Below, piece after piece: positions 48,892-58,538 of a DNA stretch of 64,000 nucleotides. Under the pieces are notes generated by a model. It had not been told where the DNA came from and ran no database searches. It worked only from the letters and a program-made list of their open reading frames with translations. The position numbers and the translations under genes were made by a program. The DNA is from Clavulina sp. PMI_390 (Eukaryota; Basidiomycota; Agaricomycetes; Cantharellales; Hydnaceae): assembly GCA_015039315.1 (NCBI GenBank), contig WIDE01000002.1, positions 507,391-571,390 of the forward strand, read 5' to 3'. Every line of letters starts with the position of its first letter. Position 1 is the first letter of the stretch.

Positions 48892-51800
48892 ATGGATTCG
48901 CGACGGCAGCCGCCGCACAACATTCCCCTCGCTGGCCAATCCACAGCAGGGACGACGCATCCCCCCTACCCCCCTTCTGGCAGCACAAGTAGTGCCACAG
49001 GCTGGCACCACCTTCCTCCGATTACTTCCGATTCTCAGCGTCATCACCACTCGCGAGTTCTCGACCACCGACTGCCTCATCAACCCCACACCACCCCCCA
49101 GCCTCGTTATCCGGACTCGCACCGGTACGATGACCCTGGTGTCTCCCAGCTGCCCCCTCCCATTCCCCAGCACGCTCCACCCCCTCCACCGCCAGTCGCA
49201 ACCCTCCAGCAGCCCAATCCCCAGCAGCCAATCCTTAAGAAAGCCCGTGTCTCTACTGGTGCTGTTCCCACCTCGCTCGACTCGATGCCGCCCACGAGCG
49301 ACTTTGTTAAAAAACTCTTCAGGTACGTGCGCTCTCATCATGCCCTACGGTATGATCGTTCCATCCAACCCGCTTTTATCCTGCACTAGAATGCTGGAGG
49401 AGAACAACGACGAAGACCTCGTGTCCTGGGCCCCGAGCGGCGATGCCTTCACCGTCAAGGACATGAACGAATTCACAAAAATCATCCTCCCCCGCATGTT
49501 CAAGCACTCCAACTTTGCCTCGTTTGTCCGTCAACTAAACAAGTATGACTTCCACAAAGTCAAGAACGACGACGTCCCAGGCGATGGCCCTCAGGTATGT
49601 CCTTTGTGTGTGCATGCGTTTCTCCATTCAAAAAAATACCATGTCAAATAGCATGCTTATTGATTCGACCCTTCCTTTTCGCTCGTGTCGTCAACTGTCA
49701 CTCACTCGACAACCTCCATGCGATTCCTCTACGCAATCGTGTGGCTTGCTGGTTGGGGGCAAATCACCATAATCGTGCGCCTTGCTGTGCCGAACGTGTG
49801 CTCCCTGTTGGTCGTTGCGCATGCGGCGAACGCCGTGCGGATCCTCCCCCCGGGTTGCACTTTGGCACGCGCCCGACTGGCCTGACCTGCCCTTCGAATG
49901 CAAATTCAAATTCGTCGCTCAACTCAAACGACCTCGTGGCCATACCACAAATATTGCCTCCTCTACTCCCTTGCTCTGTCGCTGATACACGTGCTCACAC
50001 AACCACAACCTACCGATAATGCGTGTATTCATTGCGGGCTGGGCGAATACAGAGTTGGTCCTTCCACCATCCACACTTCCAACAAGGCAACCAGGCTGCG
50101 CTCGAGAATATCAAGCGTAAAGTGCCTGCTGCTCGCAAGCAAGGCAGCCTCCCGGCATCGTCTTCTGCCGCACCCCCTCTCGTAAAGCGATCCTCATCCC
50201 CTGGCGATGACTCCCCGCGCCCAGTTGTCGAGTCTCCCCTTCCTTCCCACTTCAACGCCCCCTCACCCGCATCAATACAGAACATCATTCACCACAACCA
50301 GCCCCCTCCGGTATATGCCGTTCCTCAACATCCCGCAGCGCAGCAGCATTCCCGGGGGCAGTCGTCTCAAGGTCACCAGCCCCAACCATCGACTAGTAGC
50401 GGGCCTTCCTCTGCATCGTCCCCTGCTAACGCTACGACCACAACCTCTGCCATTAACCTGAACACGCTGCAGATCCAGTTGCAGCAGTACTTTGAAGCGC
50501 AGCTCGCCGAATTACGGGAACAGCTCTCCCGAGAGCTCACAATCCTAACTGCTCACCATGAAGAGCTGAGAGTTGAGCACGGCGCACTCAAGCGGGCGTA
50601 CGAGAAGACGGTCCTCGAGCTCGAGGCGTTCAAGCGCACAGGCGCAGACCAAGATGAAGTGATCAAGCAGCTGGCAGGGTATTTCAGCATGCAGCGTAAG
50701 TTGTTTCTGTACTATCTTGACCAGCGACGCAGACCCGGAAGCTAATTTGTTGAATTTCTATCTATCAGATACGGCGAACCCTCCCAACCCCCCTCCTCCC
50801 GTTACTCAGGATGGCCATACATTTCTTCCCCCTCTTCCAGTAGCAAACCCAGTACTCTCACAGCCCCCTCCCGTCTCTATGCCTCCACCGTCCATGAACG
50901 GGACGAACGCTGTCCCACCAGTTGCGAATCATTCCACCGCTTTTGATTCATCCTTCCTCCACACCTCGGACGCTGCCAAGATCGTCGCACCGTCCTACAT
51001 CACGCCCTACCAGGGTGGACAAGCTACGCTCACCAGCTCGTTTCATCCTGGCAAAGGCCTTGTATTCACACGGAGTGGACCAGACTCTGGATCAGGATCA
51101 AGCGCCGGCAGCAATGGTAGTGTAGCTACTGGAGCACCTCCTGCGACAAGTGTCATGTCGAACGGCCAGCCCAACGCGCTCGCTGCCATCACGCTCAATC
51201 GGATGAACCTGATGAGCGAGCGTGCACACCTTGCGGGCATGAGGTTTAATGTAGCCCCTCCTTCCTCGCATCCCCCGCAAACTGCTGGTCCTGTGCCTGG
51301 TTCTGTCGGTGGGGTTATGGCACCCCCAGGAGCGGCTGACCAGCCTCCTGCCCCACCGTCCGCCCAGAGCGTGCCGCTCTCAGAGCCAAAGCCCGTCCTA
51401 GTGGGCATGACACGCGAAGTGGCCCTCCAGCGGTTGCAGGATCTCGCTCGTGTCACTTCCTCCGACCTAGGTGCAGCCTCGTCCATGGCGGCGAACGCTA
51501 TGCACCATCATGGGAGGGGTAAGAACACAATGAAAAAGAAAGAACGGAAAGGCGGTGGTGGTGTAAAGATGCGCAAGCAGAATGGTGTCAAGGCTGAAGA
51601 ACCAGAGTCGGGATCCTCTGGTGACGAGGATGATGATGATGACGACGACGAGGACGAGGATGCTATGGACGAAGATGATGATCCTCGTGTGTATGCGAGC
51701 CAGCACTCGAACAGTGGCTTGCGCACACCAGGCTCTGGTGGTATGCACAACAGGATCCCCATTGGAGCGGGGCTGAAGACGCCTACGCTGCGCTCAGCTA

Positions 51801-53636
51801 CTTCGTCACCCGTCGCGACGACAACTACCCCGCCAGGGATGTATCATCCCTCGCGACCCACTCCCATCGCTGTAGCGCCAGGAGCAGGGGCAATGGCACC
51901 AGGGCCTATGAGTGGAATGCAACCCTTCCAGTTCCCTCCTTCTGATGCCGAGCATCGTGGTCTGTCTGTGCTGACGGTGGGGCATCTCGTCCCTCGTCCG
52001 TTGGCCGAAGCGAATGGATCGTCAAACTGGCCCCAGTTACCGGGCGGAGGCGTATCCTCCTCGATCGCTCAGCTGCCCCCCTCGTCCTCCCATCGTCCTG
52101 GGCTGCCGAGATTATCGTCATCAGCATCATTAGGTGGTGCCGAGCTTGAGGCAGTACTGGCGTCCGCCGAATCCTCGACAGATCTCACTGTGCCTCCGAC
52201 GTTGGTCCCTGGCCCTGTACCTCCTCCACTTTCCCGGACGACCTCATCAGCGTCCATTGGAGGAAAGTCAACGTCTCCAAGATCCAGCACGAGCCCGACG
52301 ACGGGGTCCAAGCTGCGCGTGCGCAGGGCGACTTATGTGCCTGGGTGGGCGGTCCCTCCACGTGTGCTCCTCGTCGAGGATGATCTGGTCAGTCGACGCC
52401 TGTCAAGTAAGTTCTTACAGGTCAGTGGATGCCAGATCGACGTCGCTGTTGATGGCCTGGGCGCCGTGAGCAAGATGGAGCTCGAGAAATACGATCTTGT
52501 ATTGATGGTGAGACATTTTTCCATTCTGGTTTCCTGTCCCGCCGAGATTCTGAATCTCTTCTGACGTCTCTTCTGATTTAGGACATCGTCATGCCCAAGC
52601 TGGATGGCGTTAGTGCTACGAGTATGATTCGTCGTTTCGACCCGATGACACCCATCATTTCGATGACAAGTAACTCGAAGCCATCTGAGCTACTGACATA
52701 CTATTCGAGCGGTATGTTACCCTATATTTCTTGCCACCATGCCCGCTCGTTTCTGCAGATCCTGATAATTTCCCCTTTGCAGGCATGAACGACATCTTGC
52801 CTAAACCGTTCACGCGTGATGGCTTGATAAGAATCCTGGAGGTATGCGAAATTCATTTCCCCCTATTTACGTTCTCCGCCGAATCTCTATCTCATGGAAT
52901 GTTGTCTCCATTTCTTTTCTAGAAACATCTCGTACATTTGAAACAGTTGAAGCAATTCACCTCGAGCATCCCGCGGTCTATTGCAGATGGGATCACCCTT
53001 CCTGCAGGCTTCAGTTTCGGGGACGCCACCCCAAGTCCTTCTTTGCTGACCGCTGGTGTACACGATCCAAATGCCCCCTTGCAGCTCACTAACGGGGATG
53101 GGTCCTCCGCCCCATCAGATGCTACCCATCACCTGCTTGACTCGTCCAACTTCTCACAGATCATGCCCGCTGATGCGCAACACAATTTCCTCCTTAACAT
53201 TGGTGGATCGTTTAGCTCGCCTGGCGGTGGGTCGGCGAATGGCAACGGGGGGTCTTCGGGGGGAGGCGGAGGACTTATCAACCCTCTGCACGGCCTCGGG
53301 CTGAACATGGACCAGTATCCAACTCTATTGCAGAATCTGCTGGGCACAAGCGGTGATGCGCTTGATGCTCTCGAATTTGACCCGAGCATACTCAACGATA
53401 CCATGTTGGGTGGCCCAGGCGATTCGATGCTCACCTCGTTTGGTGGGCCGTCCATGTTGAGTACGCCCGCTGGAGATCCAATGGGCGTCGTGAATGGGGC
53501 TGGGAATGCTGCCGCCCAGCCGACGGCGGTTGGTGTTGGGGCTGCTAATAGCCCAACCAATGGCACGAAGCGCCAGAGAGAGGATGATGTCGACCCCGGC
53601 TCATCCAAGAAGAGCCGGTTCGAGATTGTAGAATGA
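48892..53636 (+). CDS. SKN7: Skn7-type transcription factor: HSF DNA-binding domain plus response-regulator receiver
   Basis: This is the nuclear response regulator of the fungal osmotic/oxidative-stress phosphorelay. After a Pro/His-rich N terminus comes the HSF-type domain: SDFVKKLFR joined to [40 protein letters not shown] with FHKVK, and (after a 458-bp intron) [21 protein letters not shown] coiled coil follows (about 50460-50690). Next is a very long low-complexity region with an Asp/Glu run (51610-51690). The receiver starts [20 protein letters not shown]. It continues with the phosphoacceptor Asp in [13 protein letters not shown] at an exon start, then IISMTSN and the conserved Lys in [15 protein letters not shown]. 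The C-terminal tail is Gly/Ser-rich and ends KKSRFEIVE. Total length is about 1,300 aa, roughly twice yeast Skn7, the excess being low complexity. The start is the ATG at 48892-48894. Confidence 0.95.
49595..50052 (+). other. Unusually long intron inside the SKN7 DNA-binding domain (458 bp)
   Basis: The donor is GTATGT after the codons for GDGPQ and the acceptor is ATACAG before SWSFHHPHF. The join restores the HSF W.F.H..F motif exactly. It is about eight times longer than the typical intron here. Short open frames in it have no motif. It could hold a regulatory element or a structured RNA, but none was recognised. Confidence 0.65.
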
Positions 53637-54347
53637 TCTGCTGCCTTTGTTCAGTGTCGATGTATCATTCTGCGCTGGCCCCGCTCGCTGTGTTCCTTGC
53701 CCTGCCACTGTTTCTTTCTGGGGGGGTATTCTTGTTGAGAAGGTGACAACCACACATTATCTTGCGACTCATTACATCATTTCTGTTCCTCGCACCATCT
53801 ATGTTTTCTTGCATTTTGCTCTACTGTTATTCCAAGTGTTCTCGCCATCACCCTCGCTGTCTCCATATCTGTGATCGTATACCCGCCTAGCCCCCCACCC
53901 CAACATGTCTCCCTCTTCATATGTTTTCAACTCCTCGCTCGCAGCACTATTATCGCTTTTTTTCTCCTCTTCTTGACCTTAGTAGTTCGTGCCTTGTCTA
54001 TCTCTCGTCGGCGAGCCCTTGGCCCGTGCATACAAGGTGCGGCTCCAAGTGCTCCTGGGGGATCAAAGGAGGCCCAATCCCAGGTCTGTTAACAAAAATT
54101 CTCGCTTGTAAACCATGTGGCTTTTTTTTTCTTCCATGTCTCTCTTCTTTTGTAGTGCTAATTTCCCACAAGCCCCGATGCTCATGCTCGGTACACTGTT
54201 CAATCCTCACACTATTAATGATTGTCAAATTGCAATTTTGTTTTTCTGCGAAAACTTGATGACTGCTAGAAATTACAGATCGGCTTGGCGTAACAATTAT
54301 AATCGTTCTCGGAGAAATCGAAGATAGCATGATGCGAATGCACGCGG
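53637..54347. other. Intergenic region between SKN7 and cis-prenyltransferase
   Basis: The region is 711 bp and the genes converge. It is strongly pyrimidine-rich on the plus strand (about 53800-54000), consistent with a SKN7 3' UTR. I see no gene, repeat or RNA. Confidence 0.4.
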
Positions 54348-55518
54348 CTAGGTGCTTGTAGATGGCGGAGCATTAGCGGCAAGAGCTTGCCGGCGAGGCC
54401 CAAGAGCACCCGACCACACTTTGCGTTGATAGTCAAAGAGCATGGGGACGAAATCCCATAACCCAAAGTCGGGCCAGTATACTGAGGTAAAGTATATCTG
54501 TGTGTTCTCATCCAGCTATTACACGAGTAATGTCGGTCAGCGGAGATCAGGGGAAAAGGGATCTTATTGGCGCGAAAGATGCCCTCCGACCTTACCTGCC
54601 ATAAAAGATAGTCACTAAATCGCTTTACACCGCTTGTTCGGATGTACATATCCAGCGGTGGGCTGCCTTTCTGCTTCATCTCAAGGTTGTTCGCAATGTC
54701 CTCTGCTGTGATCTCACTAGGGATAGAGGGAAACAGGAGTGTGAATACTTCTATATAATATATGGGGACAAACGAAACACCGACTCTGCTTCAAATTCAT
54801 CCTTTTCATTATGTTCGTCGATTGTTTGGTCGACAGCCCTCAACATTTCATCCCGTGACGTATAAGGCATCAGAATGTTGAGAATAGCCCTATGGGTAGC
54901 GGTTTTCAGTGACCGCGGAATGGGCATCAAAGGTGTAGATGCTTACTTGTCATTATTTCTAGTCAGGTCTTCACACTCGCGGATCGCTTCTTGAACGTCC
55001 TCCGGCAGAAGTTCTCGCCGTCCGATGACGTTCAATCGTACAGAGTACTGTGACAAGAGTTCTCTGATGATCAAACCAGGAAATTGAGTGAGAAAGAGAC
55101 GAAATCTAAATTGTATATGAATGCTCACCCTTCCTGACATATGTCCTTGAGTTTTGTTTTAGCCAGCCCCATGAGAGTATTAACCTCTACGGGGGGCCGC
55201 TTGAAGTTTTCGATGGAAAATGCGTATACCGATACACATTTGACTCCGAGGCGAAGACATACTTCAAGTGTCTGTGGATTAGAAGTGAATGGTGTAAGAG
55301 GTACAGCACTTATACAAGTACATCGCCACAAGTGACTTCAGTAATTGCATCGACATACCCACTTTTTTGAGGGATTCAAAACCAGCGTAGTGACCCATCT
55401 GTGCTTCTTGATTGCGCTGTCTCGCGTACCTACGATTCCCATCCATGATAAAGGAGATGTGCTGAGGGATGGGTCCTGCAGTGAGGATGCTGATGATGGT
55501 CCGGTTGAAGTAATCCAT
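54348..55518 (-). CDS. RER2: cis-prenyltransferase (dehydrodolichyl diphosphate synthase subunit)
   Basis: The enzyme elongates farnesyl diphosphate with isopentenyl units to the polyprenyl diphosphate used for dolichol and protein glycosylation at the ER or lipid droplets. The signature motifs are all present. Region I is PIPQHISFIMDGNRRYARQR with GHYAGFESL. Region III is VCLRLGVKCVSVYAFSIENF and KRPPVEVNTLM. Region V is LDMYIRTSGVKRFSDYLLWQ, holding the RxSG and the SDxLLWQ metal-site residues. The last exon joins through NTQIYFTSVYWPDFGLWDF to an Ala/Pro tail. Exons are small, with at least six introns of 50-70 bp. The N terminus lacks the longer leader of animal DHDDS. The start is the ATG at 55516-55518 and the stop is TAG at 54348-54350. 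Rer2 versus Srt1 identity is not resolved. Confidence 0.93.
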
Positions 55519-55605
55519 GGCTTCAAAGAAGTGTATTACAGTCGATGGAAGAGTTTTTGGCGTGGATTATTGGAAGATGAAAGTGTAGAGGGAGCGAGAG
55601 TACAC

Positions 55606-55638
55606 GGCGTGACATCGCCACGTTGTGGCGTGACGTCA
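55606..55638. promoter_or_regulatory. CRE palindrome and spaced direct repeat upstream of cis-prenyltransferase
   Basis: GGCGTGAC occurs at 55606-55613 and again at 55627-55634, start-to-start 21 bp (about two helical turns). The second copy overlaps a perfect TGACGTCA at 55631-55638, the consensus site for ATF/CREB bZIP factors. It lies about 110 bp upstream of the start codon of the minus-strand gene. It could also serve the nearby tRNA side of the gap. Binding is inference. Confidence 0.45.
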
Positions 55639-55833
55639 CGTATCTTCAGCCACCAACCCCGGCAACTTCATCACTCTCCCATGAATCCAAGGGATTACAA
55701 TACTCAAAGGTTCAAAATGAGCCGGATAAGTTCTATATAAGGTTTTAGAAGCTTTGCGGTATAATACACCTTCCTTGGGTGACCAATCAACTGGTCAATC
55801 AATATACCTCACTCTCCTCCTCTATCAGATCTT

Positions 55834-55939
55834 GGCGGGGTAGCGAAGTGGTCAAACGCGCTAGTTTTAGGTCCCAGCAGGGATTTAAACAATCCTGACA
55901 CTAGTCCTCGGTTCGTGGGTTCAAATCCCACCTCCGTCA
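55834..55939 (+). tRNA. tRNA-Leu (anticodon TAG) with a 27-nt intron
   Basis: The acceptor stem GGCGGGG pairs with CTCCGTC (two G-U pairs) and the discriminator is A. The D-arm is GCG..CGC with a GTGGTCAAA loop. The anticodon stem CTAGT/ACTAG holds the loop TTTAGG plus one base, with anticodon TAG. The intron (TCCCAGCAGGGATTTAAACA and following, about 27 nt) sits one base 3' of the anticodon, the canonical position. The variable arm is about 10 nt and the T-arm is GTGGG TTCAAAT CCCAC. CCA is not encoded, as expected in a eukaryote. A T6 terminator follows at 55944. The long arm and stem pairing make this a functional-looking nuclear gene. Confidence 0.9.
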
Positions 55940-55943
55940 GTCA

Positions 55944-55949
55944 TTTTTT
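55944..55949 (+). terminator. RNA polymerase III terminator (T6)
   Basis: A run of six T starts five bases after the tRNA-Leu discriminator base, the usual RNA polymerase III termination signal. Confidence 0.85.
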
Positions 55950-56345
55950 GCGCGTATTCGCCGTGGATCAACTGGTTACGCCTTGGAAAGACGTTTTGGC
56001 CGCCCCGGGGCGCTATACGGCTTAATTTATCACCATTATGCATTCTCTACCGCTTTTCCGTCCTCCCAAACGATACTTTTTGCAGTACTCATCGCCAGCT
56101 CCGGAGGTTTGTGCAGAGTCCGCGCTCATTGAGGAATTATCCCTACTAGCCACCAAGAAAGGAGAACCTCAACTAGATCACTATATATGCATGGAATGGA
56201 GTCTCTTAGCCAGTCCCCACATAGAACATCAACAGAAGTGGCTACCTAACTCACGGTGTGTTGCTCACCAGCCAGACTCGGGAGCGCATTGCAGTGTAGC
56301 GATGGTTGAGTTTTGCTGACAGCGCGTCAAACCAAGGATGCGCCA

Positions 56346-56434
56346 GACGAGAGTGGGATTTGAACCCACAAACCGGCACCATTGAACATCACGTCGCATT
56401 CTATCCAATATAGGTTCAAATCCCACCCCCGTCA
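56346..56434. repeat. Inverted pair of tRNA-Leu-like 3'-end remnants
   Basis: On the minus strand 56346-56376 reads CGGTTT, GTGGGTTCAAATCCCAC, TCTCGTC. This is nearly the 3' end of the intact tRNA-Leu 400 bp away (CGGTTC, the same T-arm, CTCCGTC). On the plus strand 56412-56434 reads GGTTCAAATCCCAC followed by CCCCGTCA, a second, shorter copy of the T-arm and acceptor. The two face each other across about 35 bp. No D-arm, A-box or terminator accompanies either, so they are remnants or a palindromic rearrangement, not working genes. Confidence 0.6.
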
Positions 56435-56696
56435 TATATGCAAGAACATCTTCGCTCGGCCGCTGCATGGCGCTGCCAGGACCTTTGGATGGGCTCCCAG
56501 TCGCCGCTCTTCACTTCTTCACAAAGACGTTCCGAAATGAAGCCATTCCGTCCAATTGTGAGCTCATTGATGATGTTTGGTCGAACGATGAGGAAGGAAG
56601 ATAGTAAATCGGGACTCTTCTTCTCTATAGTGCAATATAACCTTGCATATTCACTATATACAACAATAGACACGGAAGATGCTGGGAGCCACCGAA

Positions 56697-58045
56697 CTAG
56701 GCCTTTGGGGCGCGATAGACGGTGCCAGGGCTAGCCTGGTTCACAGGCAGGACATACAACTCCGCAATGTTGACGTGCGGTGGCCGTGAAGCAGCCCAAA
56801 CGATCTCTTCGGCGATGTCAATGGCAACCACTGAAGAGGAATGGTGGGGTCAGGCAAACACCGAAGGACAGGGAACGACTATGACCAGTGATACTTACAG
56901 GGCTCTAGGCCTGTATACACCTTGTCTGCTGCTTGTTGGTCACCGCGGTAGCGAGTAATGGAGAAATCTATCCGCAAAGTTGGTCAGCATGTCGCGTAAA
57001 GGTGATATCTCGAACTAGGGAACTGACCAGTTTCAACCATGCCTATCCGAAAAGAGGGAGGTGAATATCACGAGGTTAGTAGCCCAATATAATACTACAG
57101 CAGCAACATACCAGGCTGAATTTCAGTGACACGGATGGGAGTGTCGACAACTTCACGCATCAACGATCCAGTAAACGACCGGACGGCATGCTTGGTAGCG
57201 CAGTAGATGGCTCCGCCAGCATAAGGTTCACGCCCCGCAACACTGCCAATGTTGATAACATGCCCAGTGTTGCGAGCCTTGAAATCTGTTGCCCGTAAAA
57301 TGGTATAGACAAGGTCAGCGATCCATTTTCGGCTAGTTCAGATCCGACAGCTAGCAACGTTACACATACCTCTCACCAAAAGCTGAGTCATGCTCATGAG
57401 ACCGAATACATTCGTTGCGAACATGGCATCGATATCCGACTCTGAGATGTCGCCGACCTTCTCGACACCATAGACGAACCCGGCGTTGTTCACTGAATGC
57501 ACAAATGCGCCTGGGTTAACGACTTTCCATGAAGACAGAAGTAATACAACTCACCAAGTACATCGATCGCTCGTAGATCGCTAGGGACGCTATCAAAGAG
57601 CTTGGAGACAGCAGTGCGATCGGACACATCGAGTGGGATGGTGGCGAATTTTCCACCAATTCCAGCGGTGAACTTGGCCTCCTCGTGAGCCTTACGACAA
57701 TCCTCGGCTACTTTGTTCAGGACATCAACCCGTCGTGCAGTGAGAATGACGTTGGATCCAGCCTAGAAATATAGTGGGGCAAGATCAGTAGATGCCACAG
57801 ACAAGTCGATGAGATCGACATACACGTGCAAAGAGAACAGCCGTTGCCTGAATTGATGATGGTGTTCAGTCGACTTGAAGAAAGTAATAGAGTTTGACAC
57901 ACTCACAGCTCCGATTCCTGTGGGGAGTACGATCGTTAGAATGCATGTAGTGCCGAGCACGAACGGCGAGGAACATACCTCCAGACGCCCCAGTGATGAG
58001 GACAGTCTTGTTCTGTAGGCGAGAAAGGTTGAAGATAGAGGCCAT
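56697..58045 (-). CDS. Short-chain dehydrogenase/reductase, classical type (NADP 3-hydroxy acid dehydrogenase-like)
   Basis: The classical SDR layout is clear. After MASIFNLSRLQNKTVLITGA comes TGASGG joined across an intron to GIG, the cofactor loop. VILTARR has Arg residues after strand 2, which favours NADP. NNAG lies in DVLVNNAGFVYGVEKV. The catalytic Ser and the YxxxK pair lie in INIGSVAGREPYAGG and AIYCATKHAVRSFTG. IRVTEIQPG follows. The C-terminal exon reads HVNIAELYVLPVNQASPGTV and ends RAPKA. The NNAG..GSVAGR..YCATK spacing and the VNIAELYVLP-type end resemble yeast YMR226C and bacterial YdfG, which oxidise L-serine/3-hydroxy acids. Substrate here is inferred only. The start is the ATG at 58043-58045 and the stop is TAG at 56697-56699. 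Length is about 270-280 aa with seven or eight introns. Confidence 0.88.
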
Positions 58046-58142
58046 CCTAGAGAGTTCGCTGCGATGGAAAGGACTGTGTCGCGGTAGATCGAAGGAAAGA
58101 GAGGAGAGGGAAGCAATGTGACCCTCCCTCGCATCACCCTAT

Positions 58143-58343
58143 TCAAAGTTTAAATAGATTCACAGAGCTGCAGTCCTTATCGCCAAATTCGGAGATAATC
58201 GCAAGGAGAAATGTTGTCGCGACCAGTCCGAAGATGGCCAAGGCAGTCTCGAACGCATTGAGCAACGGTCGAAACACCCGATCGTTCCTGAAATACGATG
58301 CTCGCTTTTGATACGGGCTTTCCGGGTCGGATGCATGACTCAT
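58143..58343 (-). CDS. Small single-span membrane protein, 66 aa, hypothetical
   Basis: I do not recognise this ORF. From the ATG at 58341-58343 the product has a polar, basic N half, then FETALAIFGLVATTFLLAII, a good membrane segment of about 20 residues, then a short acidic/polar tail. An in-frame ATG further upstream would give 93 aa (to 58421). It is intronless and lies in the 493-bp gap between the divergent SDR and PUS3 genes, so it would need its own promoter inside that gap. The pattern, a short soluble arm plus one span, fits small organelle membrane proteins, but a chance ORF is possible. Confidence 0.35.
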   Translation of the reverse strand: MSHASDPESPYQKRASYFRNDRVFRPLLNAFETALAIFGLVATTFLLAIISEFGDKDCSSVNLFKL

Positions 58344-58538
58344 TTTCGTTGGTTTGAGTGATGTACACAATGTCAACTTCGTGCATACGTAACGGGCCAT
58401 ACCGGCAGTGACATGAGCATGCACAGAACAAATGACGGCACTGGTACATAAGGCTAGGCCTTGGACACGGGATAATCTGAAACAAGGGGATTATCTCTAT
58501 ACGAGTCGGAGCTGAGTAGGCGCTTGCCGCGGCTGCCG

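Noticed and set aside
48992..49651. 219-codon plus-strand ORF overlapping SKN7
   Set aside because: It is another frame of the SKN7 first exons; only the frame with DFVKKLFR and the HSF domain fits.
56038..56319. 93-codon ORF between tRNA-Leu and the SDR gene
   Set aside because: There is no motif or membrane segment, composition is random, and it lies in the tRNA-remnant region.
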